35,324 nucleotides of DNA from an uncultured Clostridia bacterium (GCA_944349805.1 CALVNP010000031.1:1-35324), one strand, 5' to 3'. Numbered from the stretch's first letter, positions 27,281-34,708 are shown. Numbers and translations are program-made. Notes: generated by a model not told the origin, from the sequence alone.

Positions 27281-27595
27281 TTAATCTTCATCAACAGACT
27301 TAACTTCATCATTTTGTTTGACAATATCTTCTTGTTTATCTTTAACTTCAGTAATAGGAACAAATTTTGCTTCTTCAACTTTTTGTTCTTCTCTTAAAAC
27401 TTCAGGACGACTTTCTTTTTTCCCCGAAACATTATTTTTCTTTTCTTCTGTTTTAGGATCTAATATAGATAATAAAAGGTCTCCCAAAAAGAATATTATG
27501 AAACCTCCCGCAATAATGATTGCAATAATAGCAAGTACATTAACAAGTGCACTACCAAAATCTACAAATGATAATAAAGATGTAAAATTAATCAT
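27281..27595 (-). CDS. Membrane-anchored N-terminal part of the acidic coiled-coil protein
   Basis: 104 aa from ATG 27593-27595, which has AGAGG upstream; an in-frame TTG two codons earlier overlaps that site. One strong membrane helix (about 15-45, NVLAIIAIIIAGGFIIFFLGDLLL) is followed by a charged Lys/Glu tail with KFVPITEV, which resembles FVPMMTL in the downstream piece. The TAA stop is followed in the same frame by EKKERLELGFDNKEEK and so on. As it stands it would be a small single-pass protein; it more likely is the anchor of a longer protein. No family recognised. Confidence 0.7.
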   Translation of the reverse strand: MINFTSLLSFVDFGSALVNVLAIIAIIIAGGFIIFFLGDLLLSILDPKTEEKKNNVSGKKESRPEVLREEQKVEEAKFVPITEVKDKQEDIVKQNDEVKSVDED

Positions 27596-27622
27596 AAACA
27601 ACCTCTTTCTTTAAGTACCCAC

Positions 27623-27651
27623 ATTCTACCACATAAGTTATCCATTTGCAA
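27623..27651 (-). promoter_or_regulatory. Promoter of the membrane-anchored coiled-coil gene
   Basis: TTGCAA (27646-27651), a 17-nt spacer and TAGAAT (27623-27628), 27 nt before the ATG. Confidence 0.65.
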
Positions 27652-27694
27652 TACCCTTTATTGAAAAATTTTAAAATTTTGCTTAAAAACTATA

Positions 27695-27732
27695 AAAAAA
27701 CACGATTTTTAACATATTTTATCGTGTTTTTT
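27695..27732 (-). terminator. Terminator of the 82-aa gene
   Basis: A 12-bp stem (AAAAAACACGAT with ATCGTGTTTTTT, 14-nt loop) ending in T7 on the minus strand, 15 nt after the stop at 27748. Confidence 0.85.
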
Positions 27733-27747
27733 ATTAATTTTTTTATT

Positions 27748-27996
27748 CTATCCTTGAAGCCCTCTTGCTTGTCTATCCATATCTTCTACTACTATATCAT
27801 ATATTTCACCCAATTTAGAGCAGTACTCTAAAACTTTCCAAGGTTCATTTGTGTGAAAATGAATTTTTATTAATTCTTCATCTCCAACAACTAAAAGACA
27901 ATCTCCTTGAAAATTTGAATCAAAATAATCTCTAATTTTATCATCACTTAAATTTTTTCCTTCAATTAAAAGTTGAGTATCATATTTAAATTCCAT
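27748..27996 (-). CDS. Small protein resembling a segment of the FakA (YloV) C-terminal domain
   Basis: 82 aa. YDTQLLIEG, then GDCLLVVGDEELIKIHFHTNEPWKVLEYCSKLGEI, then IVVEDMDRQ: this matches my memory of the part of FakA/YloV (fatty acid kinase ATP-binding subunit) just after the DAK2 domain, where a GDSxVVVGDxxxxKVHVHTxxPGxVL segment occurs. It is a complete gene: GGAGG 4 nt before the ATG and its own terminator. The kinase domain is missing, so it cannot act as the kinase itself. It may be a stand-alone regulatory or adaptor form, or a gene remnant that has kept good signals. Confidence 0.7.
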   Translation of the reverse strand: MEFKYDTQLLIEGKNLSDDKIRDYFDSNFQGDCLLVVGDEELIKIHFHTNEPWKVLEYCSKLGEIYDIVVEDMDRQARGLQG

Positions 27997-28097
27997 ACTT
28001 CCTCCATAAATTTTGTATTACAATTTTCTTAAACAGCTTTCAATATATTTAAAATTGTCAAATTCTATGTTAAAACAGTAAAAACTCCTTTTTATAT

Positions 28098-28446
28098 TGG
28101 TGGAGACGGTGGGAATTGAACCCACGTCCGAAAAAGGTGAAGATTGCTTTTCTACGATGTGTAGTTTATGCTCATTTCTCTCACAAAAGCATAATCATAA
28201 ACAAGTATACTTTTGCCAGCGCTTTAAATTTTTTAAAACAAATAAGCACTAAATTTGTTTTAAAGGTTCACGAAATTGTACACAAATTTTAAACTCGTGC
28301 GCATTTAAACTGTGTGTTGCTATTAAGCAGCAACTAAATTTTCGCTATAATCTGCGTTTATTTTTTTGTGACTTTTTAGGCAGATTCACACTGCCACACG
28401 CTTTATGCAAAATTCACTACTTCCCCGTCGAAACCTGTTCGTCCCC
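28098..28446 (-). ncRNA. ssrA: Transfer-messenger RNA (tmRNA)
   Basis: 349-nt one-piece tmRNA. The 5' end GGGGACG pairs with CGTCTCC at the 3' end; the T arm reads GGTGGGTTCAATTCCCACC and CCA is encoded. The 5' region has the usual GAACAGGTTTCGACGGGG. The message-like segment is AAAAAGTCACAAAAAAATAA, then AC and the resume codon GCA at 28353-28355, aligning well with the E. coli sequence before its GCA. The tag reads ADYSENLVAA, then TAA TAG (28320-28325). It rescues stalled ribosomes with SmpB, whose gene ends only 3 nt upstream. No good terminator is seen after CCA. Confidence 0.97.
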
Positions 28447-28449
28447 AAG

Positions 28450-28893
28450 TTAAATTTTTTTGGAATATCTTTTTATTTCCATTTCAGCAGATTTTTGTTT
28501 TAAACTTTCCCTTTTATCGTAAAGTTTTTTACCTTTTGCTAATCCACATTCAATTTTAACTATGCCATTATTAATATATACTTTCAATGGAATCAATGTG
28601 TTACCTGAAACATCACATTTCTTTTTAAGTTTTAAAATTTCAGCTTTATTTAGCAAAAGTTTTCTAGTTCTTTTTTCATTTGGTGCAAATGATGAAGTTT
28701 TATCATATTGTTTAATATATGCATTTTTTAAAAAGACTTCTCCATCTTTAATGATGATAAAAGCCTCATTTATACTTATTCCACCATCTCTAACCGACTT
28801 CACCTCACTACCTTCAAGCATAACCCCAGCTTCAAAATTGTCCGAGATAAAATAGTTATGATAAGCTTTTTTATTTGTTGTAATAACCTTCAT
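28450..28893 (-). CDS. smpB: SsrA-binding protein SmpB
   Basis: 147-aa SmpB, the partner that carries tmRNA into the A site of stalled ribosomes. Typical segments: NYFISDNFEAGVMLEGSEVKS, SINEAFIIIKDGEVFLKNAYI, RTRKLLLNKAEI, and KGKKLYDKRE with the basic C-terminal tail that lies in the mRNA channel. The ATG has no Shine-Dalgarno sequence, and TATAAT ends 7 nt upstream, so the mRNA is probably leaderless. The tmRNA begins 3 nt after the stop codon, so both are probably on one transcript that must be processed. Confidence 0.96.
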   Translation of the reverse strand: MKVITTNKKAYHNYFISDNFEAGVMLEGSEVKSVRDGGISINEAFIIIKDGEVFLKNAYIKQYDKTSSFAPNEKRTRKLLLNKAEILKLKKKCDVSGNTLIPLKVYINNGIVKIECGLAKGKKLYDKRESLKQKSAEMEIKRYSKKI

Positions 28894-28900
28894 CTTTTAT

Positions 28901-28928
28901 ATTATACCATAATAAAATAAAATTTCAA
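28901..28928 (-). promoter_or_regulatory. Promoter of smpB-ssrA
   Basis: TTGAAA (28923-28928), a 16-nt spacer and an extended -10 TGGTATAAT (TATAAT at 28901-28906). Start of transcription is expected at the ATG. The -35 box lies within one arm of the terminator of the gene upstream. Confidence 0.75.
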
Positions 28929-28955
28929 CAGAATTTTCCGTCGAAATTTTATTTT
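28914..28955 (-). terminator. AT-rich terminator of the 569-aa gene
   Basis: A 13-bp inverted repeat, AAAATAAAATTTC (28914-28926) and GAAATTTTATTTT (28943-28955), with a 16-nt loop, 3 nt after the stop codon. The downstream sequence is T-rich but not a clean run. Confidence 0.55.
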
Positions 28956-28958
28956 TTA

Positions 28959-30668
28959 TTATTTTTCCAACCCACCATTTTTCTGAGATTGGACATAATT
29001 TGCAATCATATCACTTATCATCTGAGAATCTGACAATGTTTTAACAATATGCCTAATCTCTTTTTCTGGTAAATACCCCACTAATTCATTTTGCCTAGCA
29101 CTAGCAAAAGCAACAAAAAATTTTCTTCTTTCTTCAAGTGGTCTAACCAACCCAACCTTTACTTTCTTAGCTTCAACTATTGTTGAGCTAGTACTTCTTA
29201 TATCTTTTCTTTCAGAAGGTTTGCCAAAAAATTGCTTTGCGTGAGTCAATTGGTTGTATATTTCAGATGTATTTTTTCTTTCTTCTCCCTTTTGAGTTCT
29301 ACATTGTTTTGCTAGTTCCCTACAAGCTTTGCTAAGTTCTGAATATACCACTTTGTTAAATATGTTTTTTAACGATTTTTCTGAAACTAATTGTACTGAG
29401 TCAAGTTTCCCACTATATATTTTTTTATAATTAACCTGTTCTTCTGTTTCCATATCTTCTTGCTCATCTATAGCACTAACAAAATCCGGAGTATTGGGTC
29501 CATCGTCTATCTCATTTTGTCCTTCTTTTATTCCATCAGTTCTTCCAGGTAACAAAATTACTTCTTGCTCATCTTCAGAATTGTTTTGTATATCTTCATC
29601 TTCTTGAAGTCCTTGAGCTAGCAACCACTTTTCCGTCGCTTTTAAAAGTTCTTGCCTTTGCGCTCCCTTTAATGTTCCTGCAAAATGGCTTTTGCTTTCA
29701 ATTTTTGCAGTATTTTCAAAATGCATATCATCACTGTAATCGCTAAATTTACCTATTATCTTTTTTGCAATATTGTCTGGCATAGGCGAATTAAACATTA
29801 CATTATGTCTCTCTCCATAAAGAACTTCATAGAGTGATACTGGTTCTTCTTTATACCTATAGCCTATTTGAGTTAATGTTCTATAAATATCAAGCTCGGA
29901 TTTTTCTGACACTTTTAAAAATCTTGCGACAGCTCTTTCAGTTTGAAAACTTATATTTCGCAATGTATCTGCCGAAGCATTTCCTAAAGCTGCTATTGAA
30001 TTTGAAATTTGCAATCTTAAAGCATTATCAATTTTCCTATTAAAATCAAATCCTAAATCATAACTTTCAGCAATAAACATTGTTGTCATAAGTTCCACAA
30101 TAAATTTTTCTCTATCTGACATCTCACTGCTTAACTGATTTTTTATGCTTTCCTTTGCAATTAAATTAAATAGTACAACTAATTTATCTACTTCCGTCAA
30201 ATTTTGACCATTATATGTTTGGGTCAACCTTATGTTTTTACCTTTAACAACTGCTGGTACTGACAATCTTTCATTGTCCTTAATTTTAACACCAAACTGA
30301 TGTTCTATATCTTTTACAATTGATTTAAAATTGGGGCATATATTTTCGTCTTTACCAAAATATTTTTTAATTGCACCATAATTCCCTGTAATTGGACACC
30401 TTAAAGATAATGCTTTATCTCGTAAAGCAAACGAAGAGTGTCCATTTTTTGTGTAGCTAGGAACACCTATCATAACATCTTTACCATAAATCATAGCAGA
30501 ATCTATGTATAAAGGGTCAGCCGTTGTTTGAAACCTTGTGACTAGTTTAGTAGAATCGAGGTCAAAATCATAATCATAACCCATCATAGTTAATGCGTCG
30601 TGGTCATTTTCAAGATAGTCTACAAAATCTTCATATGTTTCTTTTGTCATCAAGTCCTTATAAAGCAT
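28959..30668 (-). CDS. Unrecognised 569-aa protein next to the VirB4-like ATPase
   Basis: I cannot assign a family. No signal peptide or membrane segment is visible. Three parts can be seen: a globular N-terminal region (about 1-345) with two cysteines in RCPITG and ICPNF; an acidic, proline- and glutamine-containing linker (about 350-410); and a basic helical C-terminal region (about 415-569). It is well expressed in form: GGAGG 5 nt before the ATG, a near-consensus promoter and its own terminator. It follows the VirB4-like gene by about 70 nt, so it may be a cytosolic partner or substrate of that ATPase; this is inference from position only. Confidence 0.8.
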   Translation of the reverse strand: MLYKDLMTKETYEDFVDYLENDHDALTMMGYDYDFDLDSTKLVTRFQTTADPLYIDSAMIYGKDVMIGVPSYTKNGHSSFALRDKALSLRCPITGNYGAIKKYFGKDENICPNFKSIVKDIEHQFGVKIKDNERLSVPAVVKGKNIRLTQTYNGQNLTEVDKLVVLFNLIAKESIKNQLSSEMSDREKFIVELMTTMFIAESYDLGFDFNRKIDNALRLQISNSIAALGNASADTLRNISFQTERAVARFLKVSEKSELDIYRTLTQIGYRYKEEPVSLYEVLYGERHNVMFNSPMPDNIAKKIIGKFSDYSDDMHFENTAKIESKSHFAGTLKGAQRQELLKATEKWLLAQGLQEDEDIQNNSEDEQEVILLPGRTDGIKEGQNEIDDGPNTPDFVSAIDEQEDMETEEQVNYKKIYSGKLDSVQLVSEKSLKNIFNKVVYSELSKACRELAKQCRTQKGEERKNTSEIYNQLTHAKQFFGKPSERKDIRSTSSTIVEAKKVKVGLVRPLEERRKFFVAFASARQNELVGYLPEKEIRHIVKTLSDSQMISDMIANYVQSQKNGGLEK

Positions 30669-30692
30669 AAAAACCTCCTAAATTTCGTGTTT

Positions 30693-30721
30693 ATTATATC
30701 ACTTAACAAACACAATTTCAA
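30693..30721 (-). promoter_or_regulatory. Promoter of the 569-aa gene
   Basis: TTGAAA (30716-30721), a 17-nt spacer and TATAAT (30693-30698), 24 nt before the ATG with GGAGG between. The -10 sits in the loop of an imperfect inverted repeat (AAATTGTGTTT and AAACACGAAATTT). Confidence 0.75.
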
Positions 30722-30741
30722 GGGGGTTTTATAATTTATTT

Positions 30742-33369
30742 TTAATCTTGACTAAAAATTCTCTTTACATAATCATAAGCAACAATTTGAACCATTGTTC
30801 TGCTCATTGGACCTGTTATTAAGAAAGCTTGTCCGACACCAGCTGTAACAATGCTGTTTTGTTCTTCTTCGTTAATTTCTCCAGATTTACTATAAAGTTC
30901 AACTAAATCATTTATATCATTTGGAGAAAGCGAGAATATGAAGGAATACTGACTTGCATTGATAACTGCCGTTGATTGTCTCTGAATTTCTGGAGAGCCC
31001 ACAAAGTCCTTTATGTTTTGAGTAATAACAATTTGCATACCATTGTACTTACGAATACGCTTTGCCATTTGAGCCATAAAGTCCAATGCTATTGGATAAT
31101 TAGGATTAATAAATACGTGAGCTTCATCTACAGCAACAACTATTTTTCTTTTTACATTAAATCTTTCGTTGAAATCTTTATTTTTAATAATCTCATTATC
31201 AAGATATTTGAAAATTAATAACATTTGAGCATTAGCGATAACTTGGTTTCTATTTGCAAGCAAGGACCTAAAATTAAATGTAACAAAGTTTTCTTTTGTT
31301 TCCATACTTGTTGGGCCATTCCACAAGTTTGCATTTCTTCCACCACTAGCAAATTTTTTTACATAAGTTTCAACAGTCATATAATTTCTTTTTTCAAAAT
31401 CGTTTTGAGCTGTTTTAATTTTTTCAACAATATATTTATACAAATCATCAAAAATTGGAAAATCCTTTGGTTTTAATTTAGAAAGTTCAACACCTGGTCC
31501 TATTCCCTTTTGTTTATAAACCTCAACAACTGCTGAGTTTAAAACTTCAAAAGAATCGCTGTTCATTCCTTCCATAATAACTTTAAAAAACTGTTCCAAG
31601 AATTGCAAGTGTATTGAATATGAATCATCACTTCCACCCTCATCTGCTTCAAGAGATGTTATGATGTGAAATGGATTAATAATTCCCATAGCAGAAGAAC
31701 CAACATCAATCCATTTTCCTCTTAAATTTTTTGAAAGTTGAGTATACTCATCTTCTGGGTCTAAAATAAACACTTTTGTATTGTCGGCAGCGAAGTTGGC
31801 AAGAAGAGTTTTTGTTGCGTAACTTTTTCCTGATCCAGACTTACCAATAATCATCATATTACTGTTAACTCTTTCTCTATCGCGTTTAAAGAAATCAACA
31901 AAAACAGGGAATTCATTATAACCAATGTAAAAACCATTTGGATCTTGAAGAGCACTAGAAACAAATGGGAAAATAGAGGCAAGTGTAGAAGTTGGAAGAC
32001 CTCTTTTGGTGTTTTCAATATTATCTCTCATAGAAATATTAGAACTTACAAAAGCATCTACTTGTCGACCAAACATTTCAGAATACCTAAATCCTTGTTG
32101 CTTCAAAATTGCTCTAACTTCTTTTCTTGCAGGTTCTTCACAAGTGATAAATATGTTAATGTCATAAAGTTGTTGATTGTTGTTTTTTAAGCTTGCAAGC
32201 AAATCTTTTAATGTTTGTAAGTGTGTTTCATTTTCTATTTGTCTACTACTTCTTGTAACTTTGGAAACTTTTGTCTCCATTTCCATAATTGCCTTATCAA
32301 TTGCAGTTTCTGCCTTATATTTTTGAATAGGTTTAATTTTTGTTATTACCCTTGTTCTATCTAATCTATAAAATGGATATCCCCACGCATTTGGGACTTG
32401 AAGGGGATAATCACTTACCACGAATTGACGATATGCCTTATCATCAATGATAACTCTGTTTGCTTGAAACCTTATCTTGTTTGGTGTTGCCCAATCTATA
32501 TGTTTTGAAAATGGTAAGCTGTCAAGTTCACGCTCGTCGAATTCTTTTCCAAAATTTGCACGAAGGAAAACAGCTAAATCATTACCTACTACCCTCTCTG
32601 TATGCATAGGCGTTGGAGAATTTTGCATAGTATTCATAATACCATTTATTGTATTTTCCAAAACTTCTTTATCTTTATCGTAAACAACAATGTAAAAATA
32701 ATCTTTAAAAATTTTTTCATCTCTGTTCATAGATTCCATTCTGGATACTCTTTCTTCAAAAACACCAGAACGGACCTCGACTTCTTGTGGACTAATTTCA
32801 CCCTCGTATTGCAGTTCTAATAAGTTATCATATTTTTTATCTTCACTGTAAATATAAGAATCCAAAATCATAGCTTTATTGATTTTAACAATAGAAGCAG
32901 ATTGTTCATCTGACAATCTTCTAAGAGCATTAGCAAATGTTTCAATAACCATCTCTTGTTTATATTCATTTAAAAGTCCAAATTCTAAAGGATAAACTTC
33001 AATGACCATTGCATAATAATCTTTAAAATCAATAAACCTGTCCTGAACAATATCAACAAATGGTATTATTTCAGTTACAGGATAATACTTTTTGTTTTTT
33101 TCTTTTGAATATCTCTTCTTTTGTGCTAAAAATCTAATTGCATATCCCAAAGTTTGATACAACCTTACATCATCAGCAACTTTAAAATACATACTAACAA
33201 TAATAGAAATCCAAGCAATACCTAACCAAATACCCAAATTGTTTGGCAAACCACTTAAAAATAATCCAAGACCTACAGCAACTCCAATAAAAGCTAAAAT
33301 AATGTCACCTAAGGTAACATTTTTAATAAACTCCATTTTTACTTTGGTTCTTCTTGGAATAACTTTCAT
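30742..33369 (-). CDS. VirB4/TraC-like membrane-associated ATPase
   Basis: 875 aa. Two close N-terminal hydrophobic segments (about 18-40 and 44-62) precede a VirB4-type N-terminal domain and a FtsK/HerA-family motor domain with Walker A GKSGSGKS at 509-516, LDPEDEY shortly after, and Walker B VAVDEAH with DEAH at 748-751. The final QNIKDFVGSPEIQRQSTAVI and LITGPMSRTMVQI are typical of VirB4/TraE of Gram-positive conjugative elements. VirB4 energises type IV secretion; the N-terminal helices suggest a fused VirB3- or PrgI-like anchor. No relaxase, coupling protein, VirB6 or VirB1-like hydrolase is in the window. ATG with AAGGAT upstream. Confidence 0.9.
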   Translation of the reverse strand: MKVIPRRTKVKMEFIKNVTLGDIILAFIGVAVGLGLFLSGLPNNLGIWLGIAWISIIVSMYFKVADDVRLYQTLGYAIRFLAQKKRYSKEKNKKYYPVTEIIPFVDIVQDRFIDFKDYYAMVIEVYPLEFGLLNEYKQEMVIETFANALRRLSDEQSASIVKINKAMILDSYIYSEDKKYDNLLELQYEGEISPQEVEVRSGVFEERVSRMESMNRDEKIFKDYFYIVVYDKDKEVLENTINGIMNTMQNSPTPMHTERVVGNDLAVFLRANFGKEFDERELDSLPFSKHIDWATPNKIRFQANRVIIDDKAYRQFVVSDYPLQVPNAWGYPFYRLDRTRVITKIKPIQKYKAETAIDKAIMEMETKVSKVTRSSRQIENETHLQTLKDLLASLKNNNQQLYDINIFITCEEPARKEVRAILKQQGFRYSEMFGRQVDAFVSSNISMRDNIENTKRGLPTSTLASIFPFVSSALQDPNGFYIGYNEFPVFVDFFKRDRERVNSNMMIIGKSGSGKSYATKTLLANFAADNTKVFILDPEDEYTQLSKNLRGKWIDVGSSAMGIINPFHIITSLEADEGGSDDSYSIHLQFLEQFFKVIMEGMNSDSFEVLNSAVVEVYKQKGIGPGVELSKLKPKDFPIFDDLYKYIVEKIKTAQNDFEKRNYMTVETYVKKFASGGRNANLWNGPTSMETKENFVTFNFRSLLANRNQVIANAQMLLIFKYLDNEIIKNKDFNERFNVKRKIVVAVDEAHVFINPNYPIALDFMAQMAKRIRKYNGMQIVITQNIKDFVGSPEIQRQSTAVINASQYSFIFSLSPNDINDLVELYSKSGEINEEEQNSIVTAGVGQAFLITGPMSRTMVQIVAYDYVKRIFSQD

Positions 33370-33388
33370 AATATAATCCTTTTTTGCT

Positions 33389-33416
33389 ATTATAACCGAA
33401 TTATGTAAAAAAACAA
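33389..33416 (-). promoter_or_regulatory. Promoter of the VirB4-like gene
   Basis: TTGTTT (33411-33416), a 16-nt spacer and TATAAT (33389-33394), 19 nt before the ATG. Confidence 0.6.
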
Positions 33417-33454
33417 AACATTTTAAAAATAAAAATTAATTAAAAATTAATTAA

Positions 33455-33487
33455 TAATAAAAAACAAACAATACACTTGTTTGTTTT
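33455..33487 (-). terminator. Terminator of the repeat-protein gene
   Basis: A 9-bp stem (AAAACAAAC, 33461-33469, with GTTTGTTTT, 33479-33487) followed by T-rich sequence on the minus strand, 31 nt beyond the stop at 33519. Next to it is a short AT palindromic stretch (AATTAATTAAAAATTAATT), with no gene. Confidence 0.8.
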
Positions 33488-33518
33488 TAAATAATATCTT
33501 AATATTTTACAATATTTT

Positions 33519-34628
33519 TCAATTGAATTCAACTATATCTCGATCAGAACTTATATCCATATATTTTGGAATTTTATTTGAATTATCCGTTTTTAAAGTT
33601 AAAAATTCTTTTCTAAATTTGTCCGTCCATAAACCATCACCACTTTCACAAACGACTTTCCAATGCTTTAATAAATCAGCACCCTTTGTGTCTTTAACAA
33701 AATAAAAATTCCACATTGGATCCTTGCTACTTGCAATCACATCGCCGTGAAGTTTTACGTTTGCCCCTTGAACATCTCTTGCGAAATAATAATTTAAAAG
33801 CACATTCCCTTTTTCTGCAACTATATTTCCAAGAGCCAAAACATCTGCATCATCTACTAACAACGTATATTTATAACACCAATAATCATTGCCTGAATTA
33901 ATAACAACTTTTTCGTTTAATTTTTTATTTATTCCACTAATATTAAAAGCAAAGTGAGTGTTAAATTCTGGATTTCGACTTTCCAAAATCACCTTTTGAT
34001 GTAAAAATACGTTTGCAACTTTAATCTGTTTAGCAAAATCATAATTCCAATTCAATGCCCTACTTTCAGCAACAATTTTTCCGTGATTTTCTATGTCTGC
34101 ACCAGCTATATCTCTTGCGAACAAAAAATTATATTGAGGGTCTTTACTTTCCATTATAACTTTTCCGTGAGCAAGTATATCAGCACCCGTAACTTCTTTT
34201 GCAAATTTATAATTTTGCAATACATTTCCATAATTAAGCACAACTTTCCCGTGAGCAAGCACATCAGCATCAAAGATATTCATAGCATACTGTAATGAAA
34301 TGTCTGGATTTTTACATTCCAAAATAACTTTTTCGTGATCTTTTCTATTACAACCTTTAACATCTCTTGCAAATTTATAATTTATAGTTACATTCCCATT
34401 TTGTAAAATTTTTTGTGCAAGCAACTTTACATTTTGCCCTAAACAATTATATTGCGCAAAAGAATATATTTGCTCTGGAGTGCCATACTTAATTAATAAA
34501 TTTTGAAGTTTATCATAATATGGTGTTGTTTTATAAACTTTTTTTCCATTTTCAAACACCACCTTTACTTTTTGTGCTTCTAATAATATTTCCTTTAAAA
34601 ATTCATTAAAACTAATCATTCTAACCAT
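33519..34628 (-). CDS. Protein of ten tandem 28-residue repeats
   Basis: 369 aa from ATG 34626-34628, which has GGAG 6 nt upstream; an in-frame TTG four codons earlier overlaps that site. After a 56-residue helical N-terminus come ten repeats of 27-29 residues with consensus FArDvxGADvxxHgKVvxeSxdPxxNYx, ending in a 32-residue tail. No signal peptide or membrane segment. Similar short helical-repeat proteins occur in Clostridia and are generally unannotated; DUF4116 has a comparable plan, but I cannot confirm membership. Such solenoids usually bind proteins. It lies between rnr and the VirB4-like gene with its own promoter and terminator. Confidence 0.85.
   Translation of the reverse strand: MVRMISFNEFLKEILLEAQKVKVVFENGKKVYKTTPYYDKLQNLLIKYGTPEQIYSFAQYNCLGQNVKLLAQKILQNGNVTINYKFARDVKGCNRKDHEKVILECKNPDISLQYAMNIFDADVLAHGKVVLNYGNVLQNYKFAKEVTGADILAHGKVIMESKDPQYNFLFARDIAGADIENHGKIVAESRALNWNYDFAKQIKVANVFLHQKVILESRNPEFNTHFAFNISGINKKLNEKVVINSGNDYWCYKYTLLVDDADVLALGNIVAEKGNVLLNYYFARDVQGANVKLHGDVIASSKDPMWNFYFVKDTKGADLLKHWKVVCESGDGLWTDKFRKEFLTLKTDNSNKIPKYMDISSDRDIVEFN
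33618..34460 (-). repeat. Ten coding repeats of about 84 bp
   Basis: The ten protein repeats start at residues F57, F86, A115, F142, F170, F198, F226, Y254, F282 and F310. Most conserved are F-A at 1-2, G-A-D/N at 7-9, the H-x-K-V-[IV] core at 13-17 and N-[YF] near the end. At DNA level only short pieces are shared (for example CCGTGAGCAAG occurs more than once), so the array is old rather than freshly expanded. Confidence 0.85.
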
Positions 34629-34645
34629 TTCTTTCTCCAAAATTT

Positions 34646-34674
34646 ATAATATTATAAATTTGTTAAATAGTCAA
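34646..34674 (-). promoter_or_regulatory. Promoter of the repeat-protein gene
   Basis: TTGACT (34669-34674), a 17-nt spacer and TATTAT (34646-34651), 17 nt before the ATG. Confidence 0.7.
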
Positions 34675-34708
34675 TACTTAAAAAAATTATAGGTTAGTAA
34701 TATATATT

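Noticed and set aside
27318-27614. 98-codon plus-strand open frame opposite the membrane-anchor gene
   Set aside because: It mirrors the minus-strand codons; the minus strand has promoter, ribosome binding site and membrane helix.
28098-28446. Attachment site of an integrated element at the 3' end of ssrA
   Set aside because: ssrA is a common integration target, but I find no copy of its 3' end elsewhere in the window and no integrase; the extra genes lie on the other side, beyond smpB.
33421-33460. CRISPR-like or transposon-end repeats in the AT-rich AATTAATT stretch
   Set aside because: Only low-complexity AT palindromes without spacers, target duplication or transposase.
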